Shown here piece after piece: positions 36,502 through 45,150 of a DNA stretch of 64,000 nt; positions within the stretch are counted from its first letter, which is position 1, and each line of letters begins with the position of its first letter. The notes beneath the pieces are model-generated. The model had not been told where the DNA came from and did no database searches. It saw only the letters and a program-made list of their open reading frames with translations. A program made the translations under genes and the position numbers. The stretch is from contig JASMDX010000029.1 of assembly GCA_030752605.1 (NCBI GenBank), forward strand, positions 18,327 to 82,326, in the 5' to 3' direction. The stretch comes from GCA-2731375 sp002731375. Lineage in GTDB: Bacteria > Pseudomonadota > Alphaproteobacteria > GCA-2731375.

Positions 36502-37647
36502 ATGCATGATCCCATTCATCTGACCGAAGAGTTGCGTTTGCTACGCGATCAGCTGCGACGTTTCATGGCCGAGGAAGTCGTGCCCCATGGCGAGACATGG
36601 GAGGTTGATGGCATGGTGCCCCGGGATGTGCTGCGGCGCATGGGCGCGCTGGGTTTTCTGGCCATGCGCCATCCGGAGGAACATGGCGGTGCGGGACTGG
36701 GTGCCATGGCCTCGTTGATTTTGTCCGAGGAACTTGGCCGCGCCACTTTTGGCGGCTTTTCCGCCACGGTGCTGGTGCACACCGACATGGCCTCGCCCCA
36801 TCTGGCCCGCTATGGCAACGCGGCGCAAAAAGCCAGGTATCTGCCTGCCATCTGCCGAGGCGAGAGCATTACTGCCGTTGCGGTGACCGAACCGGGCGCG
36901 GGCTCGGACGTGGCGGGCCTCTCGACCCGCGCCGTGCGTGACCGTGCTGACTATGTCCTCAATGGCGCCAAGATGTTCATCACCAACGGTGTGCATGGCG
37001 ATCTGTTCTTCGTCGCCGCCCGCACTGATCCCGGCGTCAAGGGCAGCCGGGGCATTTCGATCTTCATCGTCGAAAAAGGCACGCCGGGCTTTTCCGTCAG
37101 CCGGCGGCTGGACAAGCACGGCTGGCGCTGCTCGGACACCGCTGAGCTGGTTTTCGATGATTGCCGTGTCCCCGCTGAAAATCTGTTGGGTGAAGAGAAC
37201 AAAGGCTTCTACGCCATCATGGACAATTTCCAGAACGAACGCCTGGTGCTGTCCGGCATGGCCATTGGCGAAGCCGCCAAGGCGCTGGAGATCACCTTGG
37301 ACTACCTGAAGGAGCGCACGGCCTTTGATGCCAAGCTATGGGATAAACAAGCCATTCGGCAGCGCTTGGCCATGCTGGCGGCCCAGGTCGAGGCGGCCCG
37401 GCAACTGGCCTATCATGTGGCCTGGCTAGACGAGCAGGGCGAAGACTGCGTCGCCGAAGTTTCCATGCTGAAGGCCATGTCGGCGGAGGTCGCCAACCGG
37501 ACGCTCTATGACTGTGTGCAGTTTCATGGCGGCATGGGTTATATGCGCGAGAGCACCATCGAGCGCATGTCACGGGATGCCCGCCTGCTGCCCATCGGCG
37601 GCGGCGCGACGGAAGTCATGTTGGAGGAAGTCGCCAAAAGGCTATAG
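36502..37647 (+). CDS. Acyl-CoA dehydrogenase
   Basis: A 381-residue flavin-dependent acyl-CoA dehydrogenase. The family signatures are AVTEPGAGSDVAGLSTRAV near residue 130, then FITNGVHGD and the C-terminal substrate/FAD region QFHGGMGYMRESTIERMSRDA near residue 335-355. N-terminal helical and middle beta domains have normal length. It should introduce a 2,3 double bond into an acyl-CoA and pass electrons to ETF. It lies between the epimerase and SDR genes of the CoA-ligase cluster, supporting a beta-oxidation-like pathway. The chain specificity is not evident. Confidence 0.92.
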   Translation: MHDPIHLTEELRLLRDQLRRFMAEEVVPHGETWEVDGMVPRDVLRRMGALGFLAMRHPEEHGGAGLGAMASLILSEELGRATFGGFSATVLVHTDMASPHLARYGNAAQKARYLPAICRGESITAVAVTEPGAGSDVAGLSTRAVRDRADYVLNGAKMFITNGVHGDLFFVAARTDPGVKGSRGISIFIVEKGTPGFSVSRRLDKHGWRCSDTAELVFDDCRVPAENLLGEENKGFYAIMDNFQNERLVLSGMAIGEAAKALEITLDYLKERTAFDAKLWDKQAIRQRLAMLAAQVEAARQLAYHVAWLDEQGEDCVAEVSMLKAMSAEVANRTLYDCVQFHGGMGYMRESTIERMSRDARLLPIGGGATEVMLEEVAKRL

Positions 37648-37692
37648 TACATTGGCGCTAAAATCCGGCGTGAATGATTGCAAGAGGCTGTT

Positions 37693-38583
37693 ATGAGTGA
37701 TGCGGACACCCCAGAGACGGCAAGCCCGGAACCCAGCTTTGGCTGGACCGACGAAGAACTTTTGGCGCGACCATTGGTCTTTCGCCCGGATCTCTTTGCG
37801 GGCAAGGTAGCCCTGGTAACAGGCGGCGGCAGCGGTCTGGGCAAGGCCATCGCCTATGCTTTTGCCCGCCTGGGCGGGACGCTGGTGCTGTGCGGCCGCA
37901 ATCCCGACCGCCTGGCCAATGCCAAGGCCCATATTGAAAATCTGGGCGGGCGCTGTGATACCTATCAGCTGACCATCCGCGACCCGGACGAGGTCAACGC
38001 CATGATCGCCGATGTCTTCGAGAATCATGGCCAGCTCGATGTCCTAGTCAATAACGCTGGCGGGCAATTCCCTCTGCCCGCCCTGGACATCACGCCCAAG
38101 GGTTGGAACGCAGTGGTCGATACCAATCTGAACGGCACCTGGTACATGATGCAGGCCGCCGCCCTGCAATGGCGCGATCGCGAACAGCCAGGCTCGATCA
38201 TCAATATCGTCGCCGATATTTGGCGTGGCCTGACCGACATGGCCCATAGTTGCGCGGCCCGCGCCGGGGTAATTTATCTCTCCAAAACCGTGGCCGTGGA
38301 GTGGGCGCCACTGAACATTCGCGTCAACTGCGTCGCGCCCGGCTGTTGCGAAACCGAGGCGTTTTCGCTGTATCCGCCTGATGCGGCGGTGCGTTATGAA
38401 GTCTCGAACCCCATGCTGCATTCCGGCGATGCCATGGATATCGCCGAGGCGGTGGTTTATATGGCGGCGCCGTCGGGCAAGTTCATCACCGGCGAAGTTC
38501 TCACCGTAGATGGCGGACAGCAGATGTGGGGCGATGTCTGGCCCTATTACAAGCCCGAATGGACCAAGGTCGACACGAAATAA
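37693..38583 (+). CDS. SDR family oxidoreductase lacking the usual YxxxK
   Basis: A 296-residue short-chain dehydrogenase with a 45-residue N-terminal extension. The TGGGSGLGKAIA motif, VNNAGG and the C-terminal LTVDGG are present. At the catalytic position the sequence is MAHSCAARAGVIYLSK, so the usual tyrosine-x-x-x-lysine is absent, as in the 2,4-dienoyl-CoA reductase and citronellol-type subgroup that use other residues. That fits its neighbour, an acyl-CoA dehydrogenase. The start at 37693 has AGAGG at good spacing; an in-frame ATG lies at 37678. The substrate is unknown. Confidence 0.83.
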   Translation: MSDADTPETASPEPSFGWTDEELLARPLVFRPDLFAGKVALVTGGGSGLGKAIAYAFARLGGTLVLCGRNPDRLANAKAHIENLGGRCDTYQLTIRDPDEVNAMIADVFENHGQLDVLVNNAGGQFPLPALDITPKGWNAVVDTNLNGTWYMMQAAALQWRDREQPGSIINIVADIWRGLTDMAHSCAARAGVIYLSKTVAVEWAPLNIRVNCVAPGCCETEAFSLYPPDAAVRYEVSNPMLHSGDAMDIAEAVVYMAAPSGKFITGEVLTVDGGQQMWGDVWPYYKPEWTKVDTK

Positions 38584-38643
38584 GGCCACGAAGAATAGAG
38601 ACGTTATTGAAGTTAATCAGCAGCACAGGCAGAGGAAACAATC

Positions 38644-39753
38644 ATGGCGAAGAACATCAGGGTCGGAATTGTCGGTGCCACCGTTACACCAGGCGGCAGC
38701 GGCTGGGGTGCCAACGCTCATGTGCCGGCATTACAAGCATTGTCCGGCTATGAACTAAAGGCCGTTTGTACCGCTCACGAGGAGACCGCGAGAGCCTCTG
38801 CCGAGAAATTTGGTGCCGAATTGGCATTTCACGACATGAATGAGATGGTCACGCACCCCGACGTTGACCTGATCGCGGTTGTTGTCCGCGTGCCGTTGCA
38901 CAAACAGCTAGTAATGGCCGCCATTGAGGCTAACAAGCCCGTGTGCTGCGAGTGGCCTCTGGGGGCCCATCTAGCCGAAGCGGCCGAGATGGCTGACGCC
39001 GCCAAAGCGGCTGGCTTGCCAACCTTGGTTGGCCTACAGGCGCAAAGCGACCCAGCCGTGATGTATGCCCGCGACCTGGTTGCCAACGACGAAATCGGCG
39101 AGATCGTAACCGTTAACCTGAGCGTGATGGTCGGTGCGATCACCAAGCGCGGGGACGGCCGCATCTGGCAGGGCATTCGCGCCAATGGCGCCAACCCCAT
39201 GACCATTCCGGGCGGACACTCCATTGATGCCTTGTGTTACATCCTCGGCGAGTTCGCCGAAGTCAGCGCACGGGTAACAACACGCATCGATATGTGGAAG
39301 CACGCCGTATCGGGGGAAGACTTTCTCGTGGATGCGCCGGACACCGTCTCTGCCGCGGGCGTGCTCAAAAGCGGCGCTGAAGTATCCTACCAATTGGCCA
39401 GCGTGCCTTACAATGCGAGTGGCACCCGCATGGAGATTTATGGCCGCAAGGGGACCCTGGTGCTAACTTCCAATTCCGTCAACATTGGACCTAGCCGGCT
39501 CCACCTCGCCATCGGCGAGGAGAATATGGCGGAGATACCTCCGCCTGATAGCTACCGGCTTATTCCGGCGGATATGGCTGCCGGCCCAGGGAGAAACGTC
39601 GCGCAGGCTTACGCCCGCTTTGCCAAGGCAATGCAATCGGGGCAGTCAGGGACAGCAGATGCACCTAATTTCAACGATGCAGTTGGCCGGCATGCGCTGA
39701 TTGACGCCATGGAACGTTCTCATGGGGAAAGCAAAATCATCAGGTTGGCCTAG
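38644..39753 (+). CDS. Gfo/Idh/MocA family oxidoreductase
   Basis: A 369-residue protein of the glucose-fructose oxidoreductase family. The N-terminal Rossmann motif is GIVGATVTPGGSGWG, an expanded loop in place of the usual GxGxxG, and the next catalytic region is CEWPLGAHLAEA, where most members have EKP (lysine); here the lysine is replaced by tryptophan. The C-terminal domain has HSIDALCYILG, with the usual histidine/aspartate pair. Such replacements make the reaction uncertain. It ends the + strand cluster and is convergent with the left OFOR operon, 115 bases away. Confidence 0.83.
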   Translation: MAKNIRVGIVGATVTPGGSGWGANAHVPALQALSGYELKAVCTAHEETARASAEKFGAELAFHDMNEMVTHPDVDLIAVVVRVPLHKQLVMAAIEANKPVCCEWPLGAHLAEAAEMADAAKAAGLPTLVGLQAQSDPAVMYARDLVANDEIGEIVTVNLSVMVGAITKRGDGRIWQGIRANGANPMTIPGGHSIDALCYILGEFAEVSARVTTRIDMWKHAVSGEDFLVDAPDTVSAAGVLKSGAEVSYQLASVPYNASGTRMEIYGRKGTLVLTSNSVNIGPSRLHLAIGEENMAEIPPPDSYRLIPADMAAGPGRNVAQAYARFAKAMQSGQSGTADAPNFNDAVGRHALIDAMERSHGESKIIRLA

Positions 39754-39811
39754 GCCTGAGCGGGGACGGGATGGTCTCAATTTCTTGCGAGGCCACTTCG
39801 TGATGGATACG

Positions 39812-39830
39812 CGCAAGGCGCTGCCTTGCG
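39812..39830. terminator. Short perfect hairpin between convergent genes
   Basis: CGCAAGGC and GCCTTGCG form a perfect 8-bp stem with a three-base loop (GCT) between the convergent Gfo/Idh and ferredoxin-domain genes. No U-tract follows on either strand, so it may be only an RNA end or pause structure. Confidence 0.35.
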
Positions 39831-39868
39831 AGGTCTGGTAATCCGAATAATTGTCGCGCCGGGGTACG

Positions 39869-42169
39869 TCATATAAACGGCGCCGCCCGTTTGACTAGGT
39901 CTGACAGGTTTGCTTCCTTTGGATTGCGCGGCTTGCCGGGATGAATGATCGAGACCTGACAGGTCTCGGCGGCTTCCACCATGTCCTTGAAGCTGCCCCC
40001 GTCAATGTCCAGGATATAGGCCTGTTGGTTGTCGTTGTAGGCGAACAGCTGATTGTTGAGCTCGGTGCATTCGTTGCAAGTAGTGCAGCGCGGGGTCTCG
40101 ATCCAGGCTACGTCCGGATCGGGTGCCGGTGCTTCCGGGGCCTCGGCTTCCACTGCGCCCGCCACGGCCTCTACCGCCGCGACGGCAGCGGGCGCCGGGG
40201 CGGCAGCGGGTGCCGGCGTGGCGGCTGCCGCTGCCGGCGCCGGGGCTGCGCTGGCAGCAGCGGCAGCCTGAGCCCTCAATTCATCCAGTTCGCGCTGCTT
40301 TTCCTCGTCCCAACGCTGGCGTTCGGTTTCCAACAGGCGCGCGGCATGGGAATTGTGCACGCCGCCCAGTTCCTGCAACGCGTGCCAGTTTTCGACGCAG
40401 CGCTCCGCCGCCCGGATCACCGGCTCGCCGACCACGATCTTGCGCAACACATTATCACCGTCGATCATCAATACATAAGGCACGTTGTCGCGCCGCCCCT
40501 CCGCCTTGCGCCGCAGGTATTCTCCGACCGGCATCAGGCCTTTGTCACTACTACCATTGCCCACGCCGGTCAGATGCTTGGCGTAGCGCCCATCGGCGGC
40601 AACGAAATCGACAAAGGTGAAGTTGAGCTTTTCCTCGACCCGCTCATGGTGCTCCAATTCGTAGGTGAGCTCGTGCTCGGGCCAGTCGGTCTCAGCCTGG
40701 GGATTGCTGGCGACAGAGAAACGCGATGCCCAGTCGGGCCCAGCCCCCGGATCGAAAGTAAAGGCAGGAAAGCCTCGACTCTCGGCGGCGGCGGCGGCTG
40801 TAAGATAAGGGGCGCGTGAGCCGTTCGCGCCAGCATCACCGGAGAAAATACTGAATAGCGCCGGTCCGGCATAGTCCAAGCCCTTCATGATCCGGTTACG
40901 CAGGCGGAAAATGCCGGCGGTGGTGGTTTGCAGGACATAGGCGCTATTGATACCAACCGCCATGTTGGCGATATGCAGGTTATTGCCGCGCATGGCGATT
41001 TGTCCCGGCGTAACGCCATCTTCGCCCAGCAGATCGTCGGTCTGAACCAGCACCTTGACCGGCAGACCAGATGACAACAGTTCGGCCGCCCTGGCCCGTT
41101 CTATCACAACGCCATCGGTATCGCCGTCGGGCAGCAACACCAAATAGGAAGGAAATTGGGCCAGATCGTCCGGCCGCAGAGAGGTCTGGTCGAAGGCCTC
41201 GAAATAGTGCACATGCCGGGCGGGCTTGAAGCGATTCTCCATTTCCAGTTCGGCGACCGACAGCGCCTTGGCCAAGGCGACGAGCTCGGGCAGCCGTTCC
41301 TCAAACGCCGCCTTAGCCGCGGCGCAGCCCTGGAACACGAAGTCATAAGGCGCTTCCGCGTTGCTCTCGCGAAGCAATTCCGAAGCCGGTACGAAGCGCT
41401 GCGTCTGTAAAACCTTGAGGGTAGCGTGCAGACGCAGGCGCCGATCCTCCGGCAGGCTGGCATCCGACGCCGTCCGCGGCAGAATATTCGAGAGAGCGTC
41501 GAAGTCAAAGGCAGCCTCGTACGAACCGCGCAGGGCACCCTTAAGCTGCGCCGCGCTGCGCCCTGTCTCGGATTTGGCGAAATCAGCGCCTAGAATACCC
41601 TCCAGCCCGAGTATAAGTTTGTCCAGACGATGGCGCAGGCTTTGGTTTTTCCGCCGCTGTCCGGTCTGCCAAAGATGGCGCAGCACCTTGCCAGGCGTGG
41701 CACCGTCGCAATCGATCACCTCGCCATCGGCCACCAGGGCCGCCTCGGCCTGGGCGAGAACATTCTGCAAATCCTCGCCAACCGTATCGTCGGCGCCGGC
41801 CAGCATGCGGTCACCGGCCTGCTGCCACAGCTTCGCCAAGGTGCCCTGGGCACCGCCAGCCACGGCTGACCTGATCCCATGCTCCAGGCTGAGTAGCTGT
41901 TTCCGCGCAAACTCACCTTCAATGCCCTGGGGAGCGATGCCATTCAGAACATCATCGACAATGCTTGACAAGGTGCGGACGGCGCCTTCGCCGTCGCTAT
42001 TGTCGGCCAGCACCAGCGGGTAGTCGTACCGCAAACCGGTCAAATCACCATATCCCGCAAATAGCGCCGGGCGCATATCTAGCTCGGCGACATCCGTCAG
42101 GTGGCCACCCGACCGGTCGCCGGTGAGATGAAAGGCGACTAGCTCTACATGGTTGAGTTCTGCATTCAT
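39869..42169 (-). CDS. Large OFOR-associated protein with C-terminal single [4Fe-4S] ferredoxin domain
   Basis: A 766-residue protein with no simple family assignment. The last ~75 residues form a small ferredoxin domain with CTTCNEC (Cys695, 698, 701) and Cys737 in ETCQVSIIHPG, enough for one [4Fe-4S] cluster. It is preceded by an Ala/Pro-rich linker (about 628-692). The middle region resembles the TPP-domain part of pyruvate:ferredoxin oxidoreductase: VKVLVQTDDLL, then INSAYVLQTTTAG and GPALFSIFSG, but the TPP-binding GDG..N motif is missing. I infer a non-catalytic relative that supplies or accepts electrons for KorAB. It is the last gene of the left operon, starting 34 bases after korB. 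Confidence 0.7.
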   Translation of the reverse strand: MNAELNHVELVAFHLTGDRSGGHLTDVAELDMRPALFAGYGDLTGLRYDYPLVLADNSDGEGAVRTLSSIVDDVLNGIAPQGIEGEFARKQLLSLEHGIRSAVAGGAQGTLAKLWQQAGDRMLAGADDTVGEDLQNVLAQAEAALVADGEVIDCDGATPGKVLRHLWQTGQRRKNQSLRHRLDKLILGLEGILGADFAKSETGRSAAQLKGALRGSYEAAFDFDALSNILPRTASDASLPEDRRLRLHATLKVLQTQRFVPASELLRESNAEAPYDFVFQGCAAAKAAFEERLPELVALAKALSVAELEMENRFKPARHVHYFEAFDQTSLRPDDLAQFPSYLVLLPDGDTDGVVIERARAAELLSSGLPVKVLVQTDDLLGEDGVTPGQIAMRGNNLHIANMAVGINSAYVLQTTTAGIFRLRNRIMKGLDYAGPALFSIFSGDAGANGSRAPYLTAAAAAESRGFPAFTFDPGAGPDWASRFSVASNPQAETDWPEHELTYELEHHERVEEKLNFTFVDFVAADGRYAKHLTGVGNGSSDKGLMPVGEYLRRKAEGRRDNVPYVLMIDGDNVLRKIVVGEPVIRAAERCVENWHALQELGGVHNSHAARLLETERQRWDEEKQRELDELRAQAAAAASAAPAPAAAAATPAPAAAPAPAAVAAVEAVAGAVEAEAPEAPAPDPDVAWIETPRCTTCNECTELNNQLFAYNDNQQAYILDIDGGSFKDMVEAAETCQVSIIHPGKPRNPKEANLSDLVKRAAPFI

Positions 42170-42203
42170 TGTTTGGCCGCTCCTTGTCCGACGGCGAAAG
42201 CTC

Positions 42204-43178
42204 TCAGGCGTCGGGCCAAATTGTGTATTTGTCGAATTCACTGTTCAGCGCCTGCTCGATGGTATCGGCAGTAAACAACTCGTTCGGGTCGCGAATGTCG
42301 TCATACCGGGGCGTTGCCGGGTCGTGATATAGGATGCCGACCGGGGCATCATCGGTCATCGCGGCGATCTCCCTGGCCCGGTCCAGGTTCAGGGGGTCAT
42401 GTTCCTCCCGGTTATTGTAAACGCCGGTCAGGCTATCGGGGATCCGCATGCCGTTTTCGTGATGAAGCATCAGGGTCCTGGCCGGATTGTTCATCCATTC
42501 ATCGAACATCGTCGGCACGTACTCGGGACAGCGTTGCAGGATGCGCACGAAGGAAAACCCCTTGTGGCGGAAGGCGGCCGAAATGATGTCGTAGAGGATT
42601 TCGGGGATCCAGTCGGCGGCCTGGGCGACGAACGAGGCGTTAGTGATGCCCAAGGTGACACTCAGCGGGTTGAGCGGCTCGAGATAGCTGCCGTGCGGTG
42701 TGGTATTGGAGTTAAAGCCGCGCGGCGAGGTCGGCGAAACCTGCTTCTTGGTCAGGCCGTAGAGCTGGTTGTCGTGCATCAACACGGTCATGTTCATATT
42801 GTAGCGGATGGCATGGATCCAATGGGCCGTGCCGATGGAACAACAGTCGCCATCGCCGGTATTGACGAAGACGTTGAGGTCCGGCCGAGCCATCTTCACA
42901 CCCTCGGCAATCGGCAGGGCGCGGCCATGCAGGCCGTGGAAACCGTAGGTGTTCATATAATGCGGAAAGCGGCTGGAACAGCCGATGCCCGAGACGAACA
43001 CGGTTTTCTCCGGCAGCAATTCTTCGTCCCGGCACAGGCGTTGCAACGCCGTCAGGATCGCGTTGTTGCCGCAGCCGGTGCACCAGCGCGGTTGGTTGGA
43101 CTGAAAATCCTCGATGGTAAAATTCTCATCGTTCGACCTCAGCAGTCGTTCGGTAACGGGTGTGGGCATATCAGCCAC
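42204..43178 (-). CDS. korB: 2-oxoacid:ferredoxin oxidoreductase beta subunit (KorB-like)
   Basis: A 324-residue TPP-binding subunit. The cluster cysteines are Cys33 and Cys36 (CTGC), Cys67 in GIGCSSR, and Cys217 in LQRCPEY, giving the four ligands of the beta-subunit [4Fe-4S] cluster. The TPP motif is GDGD at residues 108-111 with Asn137 in HDNQLYGLTKKQVSP. The GLTKKQVSP loop is typical of 2-oxoglutarate and related oxidoreductases. It works with KorA to oxidise a 2-oxoacid to acyl-CoA with reduction of ferredoxin. It lies 15 bases after korA in the left operon. All expected ligands are present. Confidence 0.92.
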   Translation of the reverse strand: MADMPTPVTERLLRSNDENFTIEDFQSNQPRWCTGCGNNAILTALQRLCRDEELLPEKTVFVSGIGCSSRFPHYMNTYGFHGLHGRALPIAEGVKMARPDLNVFVNTGDGDCCSIGTAHWIHAIRYNMNMTVLMHDNQLYGLTKKQVSPTSPRGFNSNTTPHGSYLEPLNPLSVTLGITNASFVAQAADWIPEILYDIISAAFRHKGFSFVRILQRCPEYVPTMFDEWMNNPARTLMLHHENGMRIPDSLTGVYNNREEHDPLNLDRAREIAAMTDDAPVGILYHDPATPRYDDIRDPNELFTADTIEQALNSEFDKYTIWPDA

Positions 43179-43193
43179 CTTTTCTACTTGCGT

Positions 43194-45110
43194 CTAGCGC
43201 ATCTTTTCCGTGATCACTTTGATGATGGTCGATGGTTTCAGCGGTTGTCCCTTGACCTCGCTCCAGCAATCAATGTCGACCAGGAAGCGGGCCCGCAGCA
43301 GCCAGGCGAGTTGGGAATAGCGCCGATTGTCTTCGTCGATGATTTCGCTTTCGAGGCTGTCGGACCAGCTGTTCTCGATCGTCATCACCTCATCGAAGCC
43401 TCGCAAGATCTCCTTGATGCCGGAGGGCAGGGGCTGGATGAAGGTCAGGTGCATGGACGAAATCTTGTAGCCATCCTTGCGTAGGCGCGTGACCGCCTCT
43501 TCGATGGCGCCTTTGGTACTGCCCCAGCCAATAATCAGCAGGTCGCCCTCGGGATCGCCAAACACCGGTGGCGGGGTTAGAGACTTCTGCAGGGTGGCCA
43601 GCTTCAGGCTGCGTTGCCGCATGCCTTCCTGGTTGATTTTCGGGTCGTAGGCGACGGCACTATTGCGGTCATGCGCCAGCCCGGTTACGCAATGCATGCC
43701 GTCGGGCTGGCCGGGAATAAAGCGCCGGGCGATGCCGGTGGTCTCGTCCCAGTCGTAGGGCTGGGCACCTTCGGCCAGTGTACACTGATCCAGCGGCGGG
43801 GCGACCCAGTCGTCTGTGAACTCGGGCCGGGGAAAAGGCTGTTGCGCGCTGGCTAGGTTGGCATCGGTCAACAGCAACACCACGGTGTTGAAGGTTTCCG
43901 CGATCTTGCGGGCGGTAATCACCGAATAGAAACAGTCCTCGATGCTGGAGGCAGCCATCACCACCTTGGGAGCATCGCCATGGCCGCCAAAGCATGCGAA
44001 CAGCAGATCGCCCTGCTCACCCTTTGTCGGCTGGCCGGTGCTGGGGCCGCCGCGCTGGACATCGACCACCACCAGCGGAATTTCCGCCATTATCGCCAGG
44101 CCGATGGTTTCCTGTTTCAGGGACAGGCCCGGACCGGAGGTGATCGTAATGGCGCATTTGCCGGAATAGGAGGCGCCGATAGCGAAGGCACAGGCGGCGA
44201 TCTCATCCTCCGCCTGATGCACGATACCGCCAACCTTTTCGAAGATTTCACTTAGATAGTGCGAGGCCGAGGTCGCCGGCGTGATCGGGTACATGGCACA
44301 GACCTGCATGCCCGAGGCCAGCACGCCAAGCGCCAGGGCGGAATTGCCGTTCATCACGATCTGTGGCACCGTCGCCTTGACCGCCGGAATGTCGTACTTG
44401 AAATCCAGGTTGACCTCGGCCCAGGCATAACCGGCCTCCATCAGCTCGAAATTGGCGTTGATTATGGCCTGGCTCTTGTTGTTGAAGATGAAGGCGATCT
44501 GGTTTCGTGCTATCTCCGGATCGAAGCTGTAGATGTTGCACAACACGCCAAGCACGAACATGTTCTTGCCGCGCTTGGGGTCAGGCACCAGGCGCAGGCA
44601 TTCCTCTTCCATGGGAATTTCATAAACCTGATAACCGGCTTCCAGCAGATCCTCATAGGCCTGCACATAGGACCCGACGATGGCCGGGTCACGGTCGTTG
44701 CGCCATTTATTTTCCAGCAGAATAGTGGCGCCGTGCTTTAGCTCGCCCTCGCGCACCCGGCCCAACAGGACCTGCTCGTTGAAGGCTACGACGAGATTTG
44801 TTTCATCGCCGCCGTTGGTGACCGAACTGGCGCCGACCCGAATGCGGTTGCCGCTGGCGCCTTCGATACTGCGGGCGGGAGGCTGGATTTCAGCCGGAAT
44901 GATTTCCACGGTCCAGATGCCATTACCCTTGCGGGCGGCGATGGCGGCGAACGATTGACCACATTTTTGCGCCCCTTCACCGGAATCGCTGACGATTTCA
45001 ACGATATGTTCGTCAAGGGTGTGGACGTTTTTTGCCAACGGGGCAGGTGCGCCGGCGGCTTTTTCTTCGTCCGGTAGTTTCGTTTTTAGGGCCGTATCCA
45101 TATTTACCAT
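43194..45110 (-). CDS. korA: 2-oxoacid:acceptor oxidoreductase, fused gamma-alpha subunit (KorA-like)
   Basis: A 638-residue fused subunit. Residues about 36-230 are the gamma domain (SDSGEGAQKCGQSFAAIA, ending in VNLDFKYD) and the rest is the alpha domain, starting NGNSALALGVLASGMQVC with the conserved CAMYPITPAT at residues 271-280. The TPP-proximal acidic segment and the C-terminal strand region (LLIIGWGSTKGAIEEA) follow. This layout is seen in 2-oxoglutarate:ferredoxin oxidoreductases such as KorA. An alternative start is the ATG at 45101. It sits between the GltD-like gene (40 bases upstream) and korB. Confidence 0.92.
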   Translation of the reverse strand: MVNMDTALKTKLPDEEKAAGAPAPLAKNVHTLDEHIVEIVSDSGEGAQKCGQSFAAIAARKGNGIWTVEIIPAEIQPPARSIEGASGNRIRVGASSVTNGGDETNLVVAFNEQVLLGRVREGELKHGATILLENKWRNDRDPAIVGSYVQAYEDLLEAGYQVYEIPMEEECLRLVPDPKRGKNMFVLGVLCNIYSFDPEIARNQIAFIFNNKSQAIINANFELMEAGYAWAEVNLDFKYDIPAVKATVPQIVMNGNSALALGVLASGMQVCAMYPITPATSASHYLSEIFEKVGGIVHQAEDEIAACAFAIGASYSGKCAITITSGPGLSLKQETIGLAIMAEIPLVVVDVQRGGPSTGQPTKGEQGDLLFACFGGHGDAPKVVMAASSIEDCFYSVITARKIAETFNTVVLLLTDANLASAQQPFPRPEFTDDWVAPPLDQCTLAEGAQPYDWDETTGIARRFIPGQPDGMHCVTGLAHDRNSAVAYDPKINQEGMRQRSLKLATLQKSLTPPPVFGDPEGDLLIIGWGSTKGAIEEAVTRLRKDGYKISSMHLTFIQPLPSGIKEILRGFDEVMTIENSWSDSLESEIIDEDNRRYSQLAWLLRARFLVDIDCWSEVKGQPLKPSTIIKVITEKMR

Positions 45111-45150
45111 ATCCGTTGTCGATTGATTTCAGGCCGCGGGTTCTTCACGC

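Noticed and set aside
40053..40271. Alanine-rich 72-codon frame near 40.1-40.3 kb
   Set aside because: It is the antisense of the Ala/Pro-rich linker of the ferredoxin-domain protein, not a repeat gene.
42399..43484. 361-codon + strand frame opposite korB and korA
   Set aside because: Long, but antisense to two genes with intact catalytic motifs; no start signal or recognisable family.
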